DNA from: UBA1672 sp051967755
GTDB taxonomy: Bacteria > Pseudomonadota > Alphaproteobacteria > Micavibrionales > Micavibrionaceae
Length of the DNA stretch: 64,000 nt
Assembly (NCBI GenBank): GCA_051967755.1
Contig: JBQDYD010000005.1
Coordinates: 145,780 to 209,779, forward strand
Reading direction: 5' to 3'
The notes under the pieces were generated by a model, which did not search any database, was not told where the DNA came from, and saw only the letters and a program-made list of their open reading frames with translations. This document shows positions 7,231-17,636 of the stretch, piece after piece. The position numbers and the translations under genes were made by a program. The stretch's first letter is position 1. Each line of letters begins with the position of its first letter.

Positions 7231-9585
7231 TTAATAAACATATCTTTCGATAACACTAAATCGTCCGTCATCAAGCTCTTTTATTTTGTTGCTGAAAATA
7301 ATTTGGTGTTCGTCAATAGATAAAATGTAATCTGTTATCCACTCGATAGATTCTGGTTCAAACCCATATTTCAATAACCATATTTCTCTTTGATTATTTG
7401 TTCCGTAGCGTATGTAATTTTTTAGTGTCAATGCACGAGCATCTTTTGTTTGCTCGTAAAATATGTCCAAAGCTCCAGTTATTGGATCAACAAGGCATTG
7501 GGCAATTACCTTATCTAAATAATCGTATGTATCATAAACTAACTTGTCATAGTTCAATGAAAGGATTGATTCATTTAGCCCAAATAGAAATGTTTTTCCT
7601 GTATTTGATGTCGGAATAGTTTCTGCCGTTTGTGTAGGTCGTATTTTTAAGGCCGCCTTCAAATTTGAGAATTCAGATTCAGAGATTTCACCTGCTTTTC
7701 TTTTTATTCCAAGAGCCCTTTGTTCATCACGCCTTGATAGAAAAGAATACCTCAGTGAAACTATTTCCTTGAATGATTTTCCTTGTACGCGCCAAAGCAT
7801 AATAGAAATAGCGATTCCTAAAATGCTTTTCTCTCTTGTAGAAAGAACGTTTTTCCTTAGATGGCTCAAATAAATTTTTTGAAAACTGTCTTTAATTTTC
7901 TTTCTTTCTGCATCGGGTAATTTTCTGTACTCTTTCTCCGTTATTAGGCTTGATTTGTTAATAAATTTGTCAAGAATAAGCCGTATATCATTAGATACAT
8001 TTTTATCTTTTATCCGCTTAATCTGTGTTTCAGTTAAATTTAGTTCCGTGTTAAATGTATCATTCTGGATAGCTTCGGCTAAGTCTTTTTGATCTTCGGG
8101 AATTTTAGAAATGTCTTGATCCAATAAGCTTTTTTCTTGGAGCTGAACCGTCTTCTGTAGACGGTTTGCAAACAATTTTTTATTGCTGTTATTGATGATT
8201 ACGTATCCGTAGTCAAAAGTATTATCTTCATGTGAAGTACGGCCTGAACGTCCGATTAAATTTTTTAAACCCAAAATTTTTTGATCTTCGTTTCCGTAGA
8301 ATTTAAAATTATCAATCCAAACGGCATCAAAAGGCATATTAATACCTTGAATAAGAGTTGAAGTTGCAAAACAAATTTTACAATGTCCTTCATTAACAAA
8401 CTGCTCTATTAACAGTCTCGCTTTAAGTGGGATTGATCCATGATGGATAACAATTCCTCTTTCCATCAGATCAATCATTGATGAATGCTTTTCTATTCCT
8501 TCTGTTGCCCCTATATAATCTTGGAGTGTTGAAATGATTTTTTTTGCATTTTTATTTTGGACTTTTGGGCACAATTCTACGTAATGACTAAATTCTTTTA
8601 TGTGAAAGTTTTTGTAAATTTTATCTTTTGAGATGTATATTAATAACGTCCTGTTCTTTTTCAATAATTGTGTGGCGATATCGTTTGTTAAGTTTACTTT
8701 ATCTATGGATTTTATGTTGTCATTGTAGGGTGAAAAGAAGTGGAATTCGTTGTTTTTATGTAATGAAATAAAAACTTTTCCTACGCTGTGTTGATCGTAG
8801 TGCATAAAGGAACAGTTTTTTGTAAAACCATGTTTTTTAAGCTGAGCATCAGGGTTTTGTATAAATGGGTGAGTAAAAACTTTTTTTGCCTGAGGAGTAA
8901 CTCTATTGGAACGCCTTACAAATGCATCAAATGTCATTCCTCGAATGTCTTCTTCGGAGATTTGAGCTTCATCAAATAAGAATAACCCTACATTTAATTC
9001 ATGAATAATCCTGAATAAATCGCCGCCTCTTTCAGGAGTAATAATGTAAATTCTTCTGTCTGTATTAGCCTTATTTATATTTTCTGGAAATTCCATAACA
9101 AGGACTGATTTATCATTCTGAAGGTTGCGTTTTACTGCTGCCATATATTCAGCTATAAGTGCACGAGAAGGTACTACTACCACTATGTCTTGAGTAAAGT
9201 CTTTTATGATCTCACGAAAAATAAACGATTTACCTGTGCTAGTAGGTGCAGAAAATGAAAAAAATTGCCTATTTAATATTTCATCGTAAATGTCTGCTTG
9301 CACAGGGGTTAGTTTTATCCCCGCACCCGACTGAATTGCTTCAGAGTAGGCATTATAAACAGCTTCAAATATATTTTGAGGATTGCCCGTTTTAAAAAAT
9401 AACCCAAGCACAAAAACTAGGCGCCGCTCATAAAGCTTAAAAGTCTCAGGATGACGGATTTTAATATATGCTAAAGTTTCAAAATCAGGTGCATAGACAG
9501 GACCAGATGTGTGAATGCGAAATATTATATCTTTCAAAAGCGCGTGTATATCCGCAGTTCCTGTAATGATTGCTTTCAGTGACAT
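7231..9585 (-). CDS. superfamily II helicase of a Hachiman/AbpAB-like defence pair
   Basis: A 784-residue SF2 (Ski2-like) helicase. Walker A is SAPTSTGKS with Lys at about 119, motif Ia VVVPSRALIAEY, motif II DEAQ at about 205-208. The second RecA domain has FATSTLIQGINMP and motif VI GRSGRTS. The remaining ~250 residues are of no known domain. It starts exactly at the stop of the upstream nuclease gene (TAATG overlap), so the two form one operon. A DUF1837-like nuclease followed by such a helicase is the layout of Hachiman (HamA-HamB) and AbpAB anti-phage systems, in which the helicase senses damaged or phage DNA. The gene is AT-rich and lies inside a mobile island, which fits a defence role. 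HamB versus AbpB or a sister family is not settled. Confidence 0.8.
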   Translation of the reverse strand: MSLKAIITGTADIHALLKDIIFRIHTSGPVYAPDFETLAYIKIRHPETFKLYERRLVFVLGLFFKTGNPQNIFEAVYNAYSEAIQSGAGIKLTPVQADIYDEILNRQFFSFSAPTSTGKSFIFREIIKDFTQDIVVVVPSRALIAEYMAAVKRNLQNDKSVLVMEFPENINKANTDRRIYIITPERGGDLFRIIHELNVGLFLFDEAQISEEDIRGMTFDAFVRRSNRVTPQAKKVFTHPFIQNPDAQLKKHGFTKNCSFMHYDQHSVGKVFISLHKNNEFHFFSPYNDNIKSIDKVNLTNDIATQLLKKNRTLLIYISKDKIYKNFHIKEFSHYVELCPKVQNKNAKKIISTLQDYIGATEGIEKHSSMIDLMERGIVIHHGSIPLKARLLIEQFVNEGHCKICFATSTLIQGINMPFDAVWIDNFKFYGNEDQKILGLKNLIGRSGRTSHEDNTFDYGYVIINNSNKKLFANRLQKTVQLQEKSLLDQDISKIPEDQKDLAEAIQNDTFNTELNLTETQIKRIKDKNVSNDIRLILDKFINKSSLITEKEYRKLPDAERKKIKDSFQKIYLSHLRKNVLSTREKSILGIAISIMLWRVQGKSFKEIVSLRYSFLSRRDEQRALGIKRKAGEISESEFSNLKAALKIRPTQTAETIPTSNTGKTFLFGLNESILSLNYDKLVYDTYDYLDKVIAQCLVDPITGALDIFYEQTKDARALTLKNYIRYGTNNQREIWLLKYGFEPESIEWITDYILSIDEHQIIFSNKIKELDDGRFSVIERYVY

Positions 9586-10283
9586 TAACTAGCAAACTCC
9601 ATACCTATAATATAGAGTTCAGAATACTCCAAAAGTGGCTTTGCTAGAGTTGAAGTCAAGGCATTACTCATAACTGTTTCAGGACTTTTTGCGTTTAATG
9701 AAAAAGCGGCTGAATAACCTTTAAATCCATTGCGGAACCGTTCAGTGGGAAAAATTCCAATTATTTGCTCTAAATCGACTAAATCCATGGCGTCTTTCTT
9801 CTCAGAAATTAGATCATTAATTTGATTGAATGCTGTTCCATGTGGACTTGGAGGATTGGATTTATATTTAGCTTCACCAAAAATTACAACGCTATCTGGA
9901 TTTACACTGTGAAAGTCAAATCCAGGATTGCCGCTTTTTTGCTCTTTCCAAAGCTCTGATATAGCTACCTTTTTATGGCCGTATTCTTCAGATAATACTG
10001 TAACTGCGGAAACAGAAATCACATATTCCCCAGTCTCCTCTGTAAGCGGACTGTTTCCTCCGTTGAATATTTCCTCGGTAAGTTTCTTTATAGTTCTTTC
10101 AGATGCTATTGAATACTTTAGCTGTGCATTTGGATTTCCCAGGCGTTCTATCCAACTTGTATTGCGAATATTATCAAACACCTCTTGAATTTTTCCCTGC
10201 ACATCATTTACTTGTACATGTACCAAGTAAACTTTGCATTTTCCTATGGTCTGCTCATTTTTGCTTTTTATTAATGAACTCAA
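9585..10283 (-). CDS. HamA/AbpA-like (DUF1837-like) nuclease
   Basis: A 232-residue protein with a PD-(D/E)xK nuclease signature: GFDFH (Asp at about 123) followed by VVIFGEAKYKS (Glu 137, Lys 139), preceded by a conserved TGEYVISVSAV strand with Glu 86. This order fits DUF1837-type nucleases such as HamA. It overlaps the helicase start by one nucleotide and would be transcribed first. In Hachiman the nuclease is held inactive until the helicase engages DNA, then degrades DNA broadly. That mechanism is family knowledge, not visible here. Other PD-(D/E)xK families partnered with helicases cannot be ruled out. Confidence 0.72.
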   Translation of the reverse strand: MSSLIKSKNEQTIGKCKVYLVHVQVNDVQGKIQEVFDNIRNTSWIERLGNPNAQLKYSIASERTIKKLTEEIFNGGNSPLTEETGEYVISVSAVTVLSEEYGHKKVAISELWKEQKSGNPGFDFHSVNPDSVVIFGEAKYKSNPPSPHGTAFNQINDLISEKKDAMDLVDLEQIIGIFPTERFRNGFKGYSAAFSLNAKSPETVMSNALTSTLAKPLLEYSELYIIGMEFAS

Positions 10284-10444
10284 TTAATTTTCCACTTAAG
10301 AAAGTAATTTTACGAAACACAATTAAACAACCTATAGTAAATAGAGTGCAATGTCTTTAATATTTTTTAGTGTAAACTACCGATATATATAGTTTTAAGT
10401 ACGCGGAGATTAACGCCTTTGTTAGAAAACAATTATATTTTGCT

Positions 10445-10930
10445 ATGATAAAAGCTGTTCAAGAATTTTTTTATTGGAGTGACTGGTTTGACTACATGGT
10501 AACCAAAAGACTCTCTCACTTAAAAACAAATTGGGAGCTAATATGGGATCATGAGACTCGTATATATGTGGAAGAAGATGATAGTTTTGCACGCATTCTC
10601 AATGATTTGGTTTATGAAATTAGCGTGATATCTCCGCCAGAAAATTATCACGATTGTGAGGATAGACTAGCTGAGTTTTGCAAGGGAAAGTTAGGTTGGC
10701 AGATTGAAAAAGTTAGAGGGCGTTGGGAAGGCGCACCTTATTCATACATATTGGAGCAAGGGGCTTTTGATGATATAGGCCAAAGAGATTTATGTTTGGC
10801 CATACGTGGTAGAGTTCAGGCGGCAATAGATAGGGGGCAAGAGCATTTCGATGATATGGAGGAGTTGCATCAAAAGATGTTAGCAGAAATTTTTGTAATT
10901 CTCCTCTATCATAGAGAAATGCAAATATGA
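10445..10930 (+). CDS. hypothetical 161-aa protein divergent from the nuclease-helicase operon
   Basis: A 161-residue protein rich in aromatic and acidic residues (start MIKAVQEFFYWSDWFDYM), mainly helical by composition, with no recognised domain, signal peptide or membrane segment. It is transcribed away from the nuclease-helicase operon across a 161-nt AT-rich gap that must hold both promoters. It could be an accessory protein or independent cargo. I do not recognise its family. Confidence 0.6.
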   Translation: MIKAVQEFFYWSDWFDYMVTKRLSHLKTNWELIWDHETRIYVEEDDSFARILNDLVYEISVISPPENYHDCEDRLAEFCKGKLGWQIEKVRGRWEGAPYSYILEQGAFDDIGQRDLCLAIRGRVQAAIDRGQEHFDDMEELHQKMLAEIFVILLYHREMQI

Positions 10931-11123
10931 GATACGAGTTAATCCATGTTTGTGTTGTTCAAAACAATTTTCCACACCTTCAAAACCTCAAATAATTGGT
11001 TTACACTTTGTCGGTCAAGGCGCACAACCTACGAATTGATGCGAACCTGTTATTCAAGACTTTAACCCACTGGAAAGTTATTCTCAACTCATCATAATAG
11101 CTTTGTGAATAGATTCTGGGATG

Positions 11124-11178
11124 TACCCATATCGGGTATATTCAATAATTGACAAAATACCCGTTTTGGGTATATTCT
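11124..11178 (+). promoter_or_regulatory. autoregulated promoter of the toxin-antitoxin pair
   Basis: Two direct copies of a 20-nt element, TACCC(N5)GGGTATATTC, lie at 11124-11143 and 11158-11177, each containing the palindrome TACCC...GGGTA. A -35 TTGACA is at 11149-11154 between them, and the second copy overlaps the -10 (TATATT at 11171-11176, 16-nt spacer). This is the arrangement expected for repression by the HTH antitoxin. The 190 nt before it (10931-11123) show nothing I can name. Confidence 0.75.
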
Positions 11179-11194
11179 AGGGAAAGATTGCGAA

Positions 11195-11524
11195 ATGCTG
11201 ACTGTAATTGAAAACCCGTATTTTTTACGCAAGGCGGAAAAGATACTTACAGAAGAGCAAAGAATTGAGCTGGTTGATTTTATCAGCGTCAATTTTGATA
11301 AAGGCGATGTCATGGCTGGCACGGGCGGCGTTCGGAAAATCCGTTTCGCCCACCAGTCTGGAAAAGGTAAAAGCGGCGCAAGCCGTGTTGTTTACCTTGT
11401 GATTGATGAATTTGGATATATCCACTTGCTGGATATTTTTGAGAAGAACGAGAAAAGCAATCTGAGCCAAGGTGAAAAGAACGAGATTAAGAAGCTTGTA
11501 GAGATTTTGAAAAAGAGGAAATAA
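11195..11524 (+). CDS. RelE/HigB-type toxin
   Basis: A 109-residue basic protein of the RelE/ParE superfamily: N-terminal helices, then GGVRKIRFAHQSGKGKSGASRVVYLV and a strand containing YIHLLDIFEKNEKSNLS, followed by a lysine-rich C terminus. These features match HigB-type toxins that cleave mRNA on the ribosome. The toxin gene comes first and the HTH antitoxin second, as in higBA loci. A GGGAAAG ribosome-binding site precedes ATG 11195. Probably functions in island maintenance. Confidence 0.82.
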   Translation: MLTVIENPYFLRKAEKILTEEQRIELVDFISVNFDKGDVMAGTGGVRKIRFAHQSGKGKSGASRVVYLVIDEFGYIHLLDIFEKNEKSNLSQGEKNEIKKLVEILKKRK

Positions 11525-11526
11525 CC

Positions 11527-11796
11527 ATGAGCGAACTATTTGAAAGCCTGAAAGCTGGACTGGAAAGCGCAATTAACGAGCCAGAAAAGGCCGTGAAGCA
11601 TGAGATTTCAGAAGTGCGCCGTATCCGCACCAAGCTGAATATGAGCGTCCGTGAGTTTGCGGAAACCTTTCACCTGCCCAAACGCACAGTTGAAAAATGG
11701 GATATGCAAGATAGCGGCCTGACTGGCGCGGCATCTACCCTCATGAAGATCATCGATAAAAACCCAAAAGCCGCGATGAAGGCTTTGCAGGAGTAA
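11527..11796 (+). CDS. HigA-type HTH antitoxin
   Basis: An 89-residue protein starting 2 nt after the toxin stop. The second half is a helix-turn-helix of the XRE/MqsA-like kind (RTKLNMSVREFAETFHLPKRTVEKWDM), where the recognition helix would bind the TACCC/GGGTA palindromes upstream. The N-terminal ~35 residues are acidic and probably wrap the toxin. It is the antitoxin and autorepressor of the pair. Confidence 0.82.
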   Translation: MSELFESLKAGLESAINEPEKAVKHEISEVRRIRTKLNMSVREFAETFHLPKRTVEKWDMQDSGLTGAASTLMKIIDKNPKAAMKALQE

Positions 11797-11845
11797 GAAT
11801 GCCTTCAAAATCAACACCAGAAACCAAGCGATAAAAGGATGAGCC

Positions 11846-12481
11846 ATGCAAGTTACGCCTGTTATATTTGAGCCTATACTACGTGTCTTCAAATTTTTCT
11901 ATGATTGCAGGTCAGACAATAAAAAACACCGATTAGAAATGCGCAGGAAGGCATACGATGATCATTTCATTACAGCTTTTGAAAAAATGGAAAAAATTCA
12001 TATTAATTATATGAAATCATTTCATGAATTTGTAGATATATGCTTAGAAATGAAAACTCCAAACCATCAATTACTTCGAGAATTTAGAAGATATGGCATA
12101 GAGTACTCACACTGGAGAGAAGGCGTTAGAAATTTTTCCAAGACAGCATCTTCATTGGCTGAAAACTTTAGTGATGAAAAAGAAAAGGCTGCAATTGAAG
12201 AATTCGTAAAGTCTATCGATGAGTATTTTCAAGCATCTATTTACGATCGACATTATCGATCATGGTTTAGTGGATTTTTAAGCGTATTTGAAGACCAAGT
12301 AAAAGCAGGTATTAGCCCATGGGACTACGATTACTCTCGAATAATCTGCTCTGGTGACGATCCTAAAATAACGTTTATCAATTCAATTAATCGCGTATGT
12401 AAAGACGTTCTCCCGCAGAATTGGAAGAACATTTGCATAGCACATGACAATATTAGGTCGGTATTCTGCCAGTACTCTTAA
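11846..12481 (+). CDS. hypothetical 211-aa island protein
   Basis: A 211-residue, mostly helical protein with many aromatic residues and no recognised domain. An N-terminal segment (PVIFEPILRVFKFFYDC) is mildly hydrophobic, but not a clear membrane helix. The codon usage is AT-rich like the helicase operon, unlike the mob genes that follow. It sits between the toxin-antitoxin pair and mobC in the same direction. Function unknown. Confidence 0.55.
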   Translation: MQVTPVIFEPILRVFKFFYDCRSDNKKHRLEMRRKAYDDHFITAFEKMEKIHINYMKSFHEFVDICLEMKTPNHQLLREFRRYGIEYSHWREGVRNFSKTASSLAENFSDEKEKAAIEEFVKSIDEYFQASIYDRHYRSWFSGFLSVFEDQVKAGISPWDYDYSRIICSGDDPKITFINSINRVCKDVLPQNWKNICIAHDNIRSVFCQYS

Positions 12482-12546
12482 TTAAACACTTAATATATTA
12501 ATACTAGTCGCCCAGCTATACGCTTCCCTACGTCTATCATGGGGGC

Positions 12547-12924
12547 ATGAGCGACACCAAGACAAAAAAGCCGAAACCGTTTTCCTTACGCCTGAGCGTT
12601 GAGGAACGGGAGCTTTTGGATGAGCTTGCGGGTACAAAACCACTCGGCGCATATATTCGTGAAACCCTCCTGAGCAATGCCAAACCGCGCAGAAGTCGTA
12701 CATCCCGCCCGAAGGAAGACGACATCATCCTTGCGCAGATTTTAGCGCAGCTCGGCGCATCACGTATTCCCAACAACATCAACCAACTGGCCAGAGCCGC
12801 AAACACAGGCAGCCTGCTTGTCACCGATGATGTTTTGCATGACCTGAATGAAGCCATTGAGAACATCGCATTCATCAAAGAAACACTTATTAAAGTGCTT
12901 GGCCTGAGAGATGAATGCCTATGA
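12547..12924 (+). CDS. mobC: MobC-like relaxosome accessory protein
   Basis: A 125-residue protein with an N-terminal ribbon-helix-helix-like segment (FSLRLSVEERELLDELAG) and the MobC family stretch IPNNINQLARAANTGSL. MobC proteins bind and open the transfer origin for the relaxase. It overlaps the relaxase gene by 10 nt, the standard mobC-mobA arrangement. The 65 nt upstream (12482-12546) would be the first place to look for oriT, but I see no clear nic-site match. Confidence 0.85.
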   Translation: MSDTKTKKPKPFSLRLSVEERELLDELAGTKPLGAYIRETLLSNAKPRRSRTSRPKEDDIILAQILAQLGASRIPNNINQLARAANTGSLLVTDDVLHDLNEAIENIAFIKETLIKVLGLRDECL

Positions 12925-14137
12925 TTATCGAGGGCAATCAAAGAGGTCACGCAAAACAGCTTGCCAATCACTTGCTGAATGATCGGGATAATGACCATGT
13001 CACCGTCCATGAGATCACAGGGTTTTCATCCGAAACCGTTCATGGCGCTTTTCAAGAAATTCAAGCCACAAGCCGCGCAACACGCTGCACACAATTTCTG
13101 TTTTCAGTTTCTCTTAATCCCCCGCAAGATGAAATCGCGACCAATGAAACCTTTGAAAAAGCCCTTACCGACATTGAACAGAAAATGGGGATTGAGGGAC
13201 AGCCGCGCGTTGTCGTCTTCCATGAAAAAGAAGGAAGGCGGCACGCGCATTGCGTCTGGTCACGCATTGATGCGCAAAGCATGACAGCCATAAACCTGCC
13301 GTTTTACAAAAAGAAACTGAATGAAATCTCCAAGGACATCTATCTCGAACAGGGTTGGAATATGCCCAAGGGCTTTATTGATAAGCAATATACAAACCCG
13401 CTCAACTTCACGCGTGAAGAATGGCAACAGGCCAAGCGCCAAGATGATGATCCGCGCATGCTCTGCAAAATCACGGCTTCACGCTAGCCAAGGGAGATCG
13501 ACGCGGATTTGTCGCCGTCGATTATAAGGGCGAAGTCTATTCCCTTAGTCGCTGGACGGGTTTAAAAACCCGCGCCCTGAATGCTTGTTTGAAACAAGAG
13601 GATTTACCATCCGTACAGCAAGCTAAAACCAAAATCGCTGAGATCATGACGGATATTCTTCAAAAACATATCAATGTTGTGAGGCAGGAGCGCAGTAAAA
13701 AGTATCAGCCTCTTAAGAGCGCGCTTATGAACTTACGGGAACGTCACCGCACAGAGCGTTCAGCATTAGAACTGAGGCACAGTGAACGCCAGAGGCACGA
13801 GGAAACGCAGCGCCAAGAACGTATGCCCAGAGGGTTTAAAGGCGTGCTTGCCCGTATAACCGGCAAGCATCGCCGCATTCAGGAAGAGAACAGACAAGAC
13901 GCGCTGCAATGCCAAACGCGAGATCAGAAGGAAAAGCAGGAACTCATCACCAAACAATTACAAGAGCGCGGCCGTCTGCAAGATCATGTTCAAAATCTAC
14001 GCAGTGAGCATAATGAAACCATGCTACAAATGCGCAAAGACATCGGCACATATATGGAGATGAAAGAGCGCAACAGCTCCGAACCCGTTGAATTTAAACC
14101 GCAGCAGCAAGACCGCGGCGGGTATACGATGGGGTGA
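12915..14137 (+). pseudogene. relaxase (MobA/VirD2 type), frameshifted with probable internal deletion
   Basis: The first part (12915-13487, frame of 12915) carries the relaxase catalytic domain, with the metal-binding segment GRRHAHCVWSRIDA and LTREEWQQAKR-like text further on. At about 13452 the homology jumps to another frame, where HALQNHGFTLAKGDRRGFVAVD, then GEVYSLSRWTGLKTR, continues the relaxase and runs into a long charged coiled coil to 14137. The roughly 25 residues normally between these blocks appear to be missing, so this is a deletion plus frameshift rather than one inserted base. The truncated first ORF would still encode the catalytic part, but the element is unlikely to mobilise itself normally. 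Confidence 0.8.
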
Positions 14138-14180
14138 ATTACGAATTACAGATTATAACATACAATATTGGGGCTAAATT

Positions 14181-15080
14181 TTATTTTTTAAATGTTCCAC
14201 ATGCCAAATAGGCATAAGCACCAGTCGCGCCATTCCTGCCTATCATGGGGATATTCCTCTCTAAATCACTATCATCAATGGGAGCAGGATTTTGTAGTCT
14301 AGATTCATTGACTTTAATATTGCTTAGATTTTTTTCGACTACTTCTCGGATGTGCTGAGAAAACTCTTGATTAGCAAATGGCGCAATTACAATATAGTCA
14401 ATTAACTCATTTTTGTTAAAAGTCAGTCTATTTTTTGCAGGTTGATCTTGTCCGTTAAAGAATACAACTCTTGCCTCTTTAGCAAATGCATACTCCTTTT
14501 GCTTATACATAAATGGTAAGATTAATCCCTTAGCATTATCAGCATTAAGATTTCTAAGAACATTATTAGATCCAATCCCCCAAAATTCACTGTTAAAACG
14601 AGGTATTTCAAGTGAGTCATGATCTATATAATTTACCAAACTAATGAATAACCGCTGCATTTGGGAATTACTTTCATATCCAAAAGAGGATAATATACGT
14701 CTAGGTGACGATTTTATAGCTACTGCCATTTTCATGTCAGTATATGTATTCCATAAAGCATAACTTTCCTCTCGTACTGCCGTCCAACAAGAAAAAGAGT
14801 ATTCCCTATCCCGATGTAGATATGATTTTTTAAAAAAGCGAATAGCGTCTTGAGCTAACATCTTTATGTCTGCTTGATAGCGTTCGACCGATTTATTTTG
14901 TTTAAACAGCTCCTCCCACGTTCCCGTTTCCAAAAGACTTACAGGTGGATATGATTCCCATTTATCACCAAATTCATAAGCGGATGCAAAATAAAGTTCA
15001 TTTGTGTTTATAAAGTCTATAAATTTATCAAAAGCCATGTAACGCCATAAAGTATCATCTAAACCCAAATTACCTGCCAT
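14181..15080 (-). CDS. DUF2971 domain protein
   Basis: A 299-residue protein with the DUF2971 pattern: LWRYMAFDKFIDFINTNELYF near the N terminus, EFGDKWE, then FSCWTAVREESYALWNTY, and a later PFMYKQKEYAFAKEARVVF block. DUF2971 proteins are scattered in phage and defence-type islands and their biochemical role is unknown. The gene is AT-rich and oriented against the mob genes. It starts at ATG 15080. Confidence 0.78.
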   Translation of the reverse strand: MAGNLGLDDTLWRYMAFDKFIDFINTNELYFASAYEFGDKWESYPPVSLLETGTWEELFKQNKSVERYQADIKMLAQDAIRFFKKSYLHRDREYSFSCWTAVREESYALWNTYTDMKMAVAIKSSPRRILSSFGYESNSQMQRLFISLVNYIDHDSLEIPRFNSEFWGIGSNNVLRNLNADNAKGLILPFMYKQKEYAFAKEARVVFFNGQDQPAKNRLTFNKNELIDYIVIAPFANQEFSQHIREVVEKNLSNIKVNESRLQNPAPIDDSDLERNIPMIGRNGATGAYAYLACGTFKK

Positions 15081-15580
15081 CTAGTAAATATCCTTAAAAA
15101 TTAATAAATGTTGCATCTTCTCTCATATACTCAATTTAAAACAATCTATTAACCATAAGCTACATTTGTAAAGCGGTTTAACTACTATTTCTCAACTATT
15201 ATCAAAACGCCTCCAAGGGCGTACCCTTGGTTCTGGTTAAGCGGGAAAGCGCTTACGGTATCCAATCGGCGCACGGTTGGTCTTGATGAAATCATTATGG
15301 GGTTTTTAGGGGCAGCAGGAACGCTCCCCTGAATGGTGATAAAACGGCGATACGTTTTGATGGTTTTGCATGGTGGAACGGATTGTGTTCCCATGCTAAA
15401 AACCATCCGCGAGAGGGATGAAACGGGAGAGCGCAGCGTCTCCCTTTCCAAGCGTGTTGTAGTACAACACACAGCTTGCGTTCAGTAGAAATTACAAATT
15501 TCAGTCTTAAACGGCTCCGTCACAGAGCATTGAACGAAAACCCGTAACAATGACAGTCGCCCGAGCAGTAACACGTAGGC
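15081..15580. other. non-coding stretch with a long stem-loop
   Basis: No convincing gene here. A long hairpin lies at 15359-15407: GATGGTTTT and GCATGG pair with CCATGC and AAAACCATC across a 17-nt loop, with a two-base bulge. It is followed immediately by hairpin repeat copy 3. A transfer origin, a recombination site or remnants of an older gene are possible. A short frame around 15240-15330 ends GFLGAAGTLP and may be a gene remnant. Confidence 0.5.
15411..15478 (+). repeat. hairpin repeat, copy 3
   Basis: Same orientation as copy 1. The conserved block (15411-15452) differs at a few positions. The long hairpin at 15449-15478 reads CAAGC, GTGTTGTA, G, TACAACAC, ACA, GCTTG. Compared with copy 1, A-T pairs have become G-C pairs on both sides of the stem, so pairing is kept. 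Confidence 0.72.
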
Positions 15581-15624
15581 TGGTAAATTTAACTTGTCAC
15601 CACAACCGACAAGGAGAAGCCGCC

Positions 15625-15863
15625 ATGAAACCAGACATCGAAAAATACCTGCCCATGTTAAACGACATGGACTTAACCCGCGAACAAAAGATCGAACTCA
15701 TCCACGATCTGTGGCATATCATGCAAAATTTCGTAGATCGTGCCTTTGGTGTTCATCCATTGCAACAATGTCGCGATAAAAAAGAATTTAGCGATTTACA
15801 CGATTCCAACAAATGCATAGACTCAATTCCAAGCCCTCAAACATCCGATGGAGATATTCGCCC

Positions 15864-15867
<4 letters not shown>
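15625..15867 (+). CDS. small 80-aa protein coupled to the recombinase (right copy)
   Basis: Start ATG 15625 with AAGGAG at 15611-15616. The stop overlaps the recombinase start at 15864 (ATGA). The product differs from the left copy at only about ten positions, mostly conservative. The helical N-terminal part is nearly identical, and the second half contains the sequence HPLQQCRDK. It has no recognised domain. Constraint on the protein in two diverged arms supports that it is really translated. Confidence 0.72.
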
Positions 15868-17462
<1,595 letters not shown>

Positions 17463-17571
17463 GTACCAAAAAATGCGACTAGTGCACAAAAGATGTGGGA
17501 ACATACTCCATCATTCTCAGGAATGCAACATTAGAAAATAAAAAATTACACTTCTTTTAAAAATAAGAATT

Positions 17572-17600
17572 TTGACAGCTTTTTGTACACAAGATATAGT
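17572..17600 (+). promoter_or_regulatory. consensus sigma-70 promoter
   Basis: TTGACA at 17572-17577 and TATAGT at 17595-17600, with an exact 17-nt spacer. It lies 36 nt upstream of the 117-aa gene and probably drives that gene and the 454-aa gene after it. Confidence 0.75.
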
Positions 17601-17636
17601 TCTGGAAATAATGTAAATGCGGGTTAAAACACAATC

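Noticed and set aside
12537..13010. 157-aa minus-strand ORF over mobC and the relaxase start
   Set aside because: It is antisense to clearly recognisable mobC and relaxase coding sequence and has a Ser/Arg/Leu-rich shadow composition.
15185..15472. 95-aa minus-strand ORF before the right recombinase module
   Set aside because: It runs through the hairpin repeats and has no ribosome-binding site or protein-like composition.
6400..15478. CRISPR array or integron attC sites
   Set aside because: Only three copies, kilobases apart, with no regular spacers; the ends do not carry the attC core signatures.
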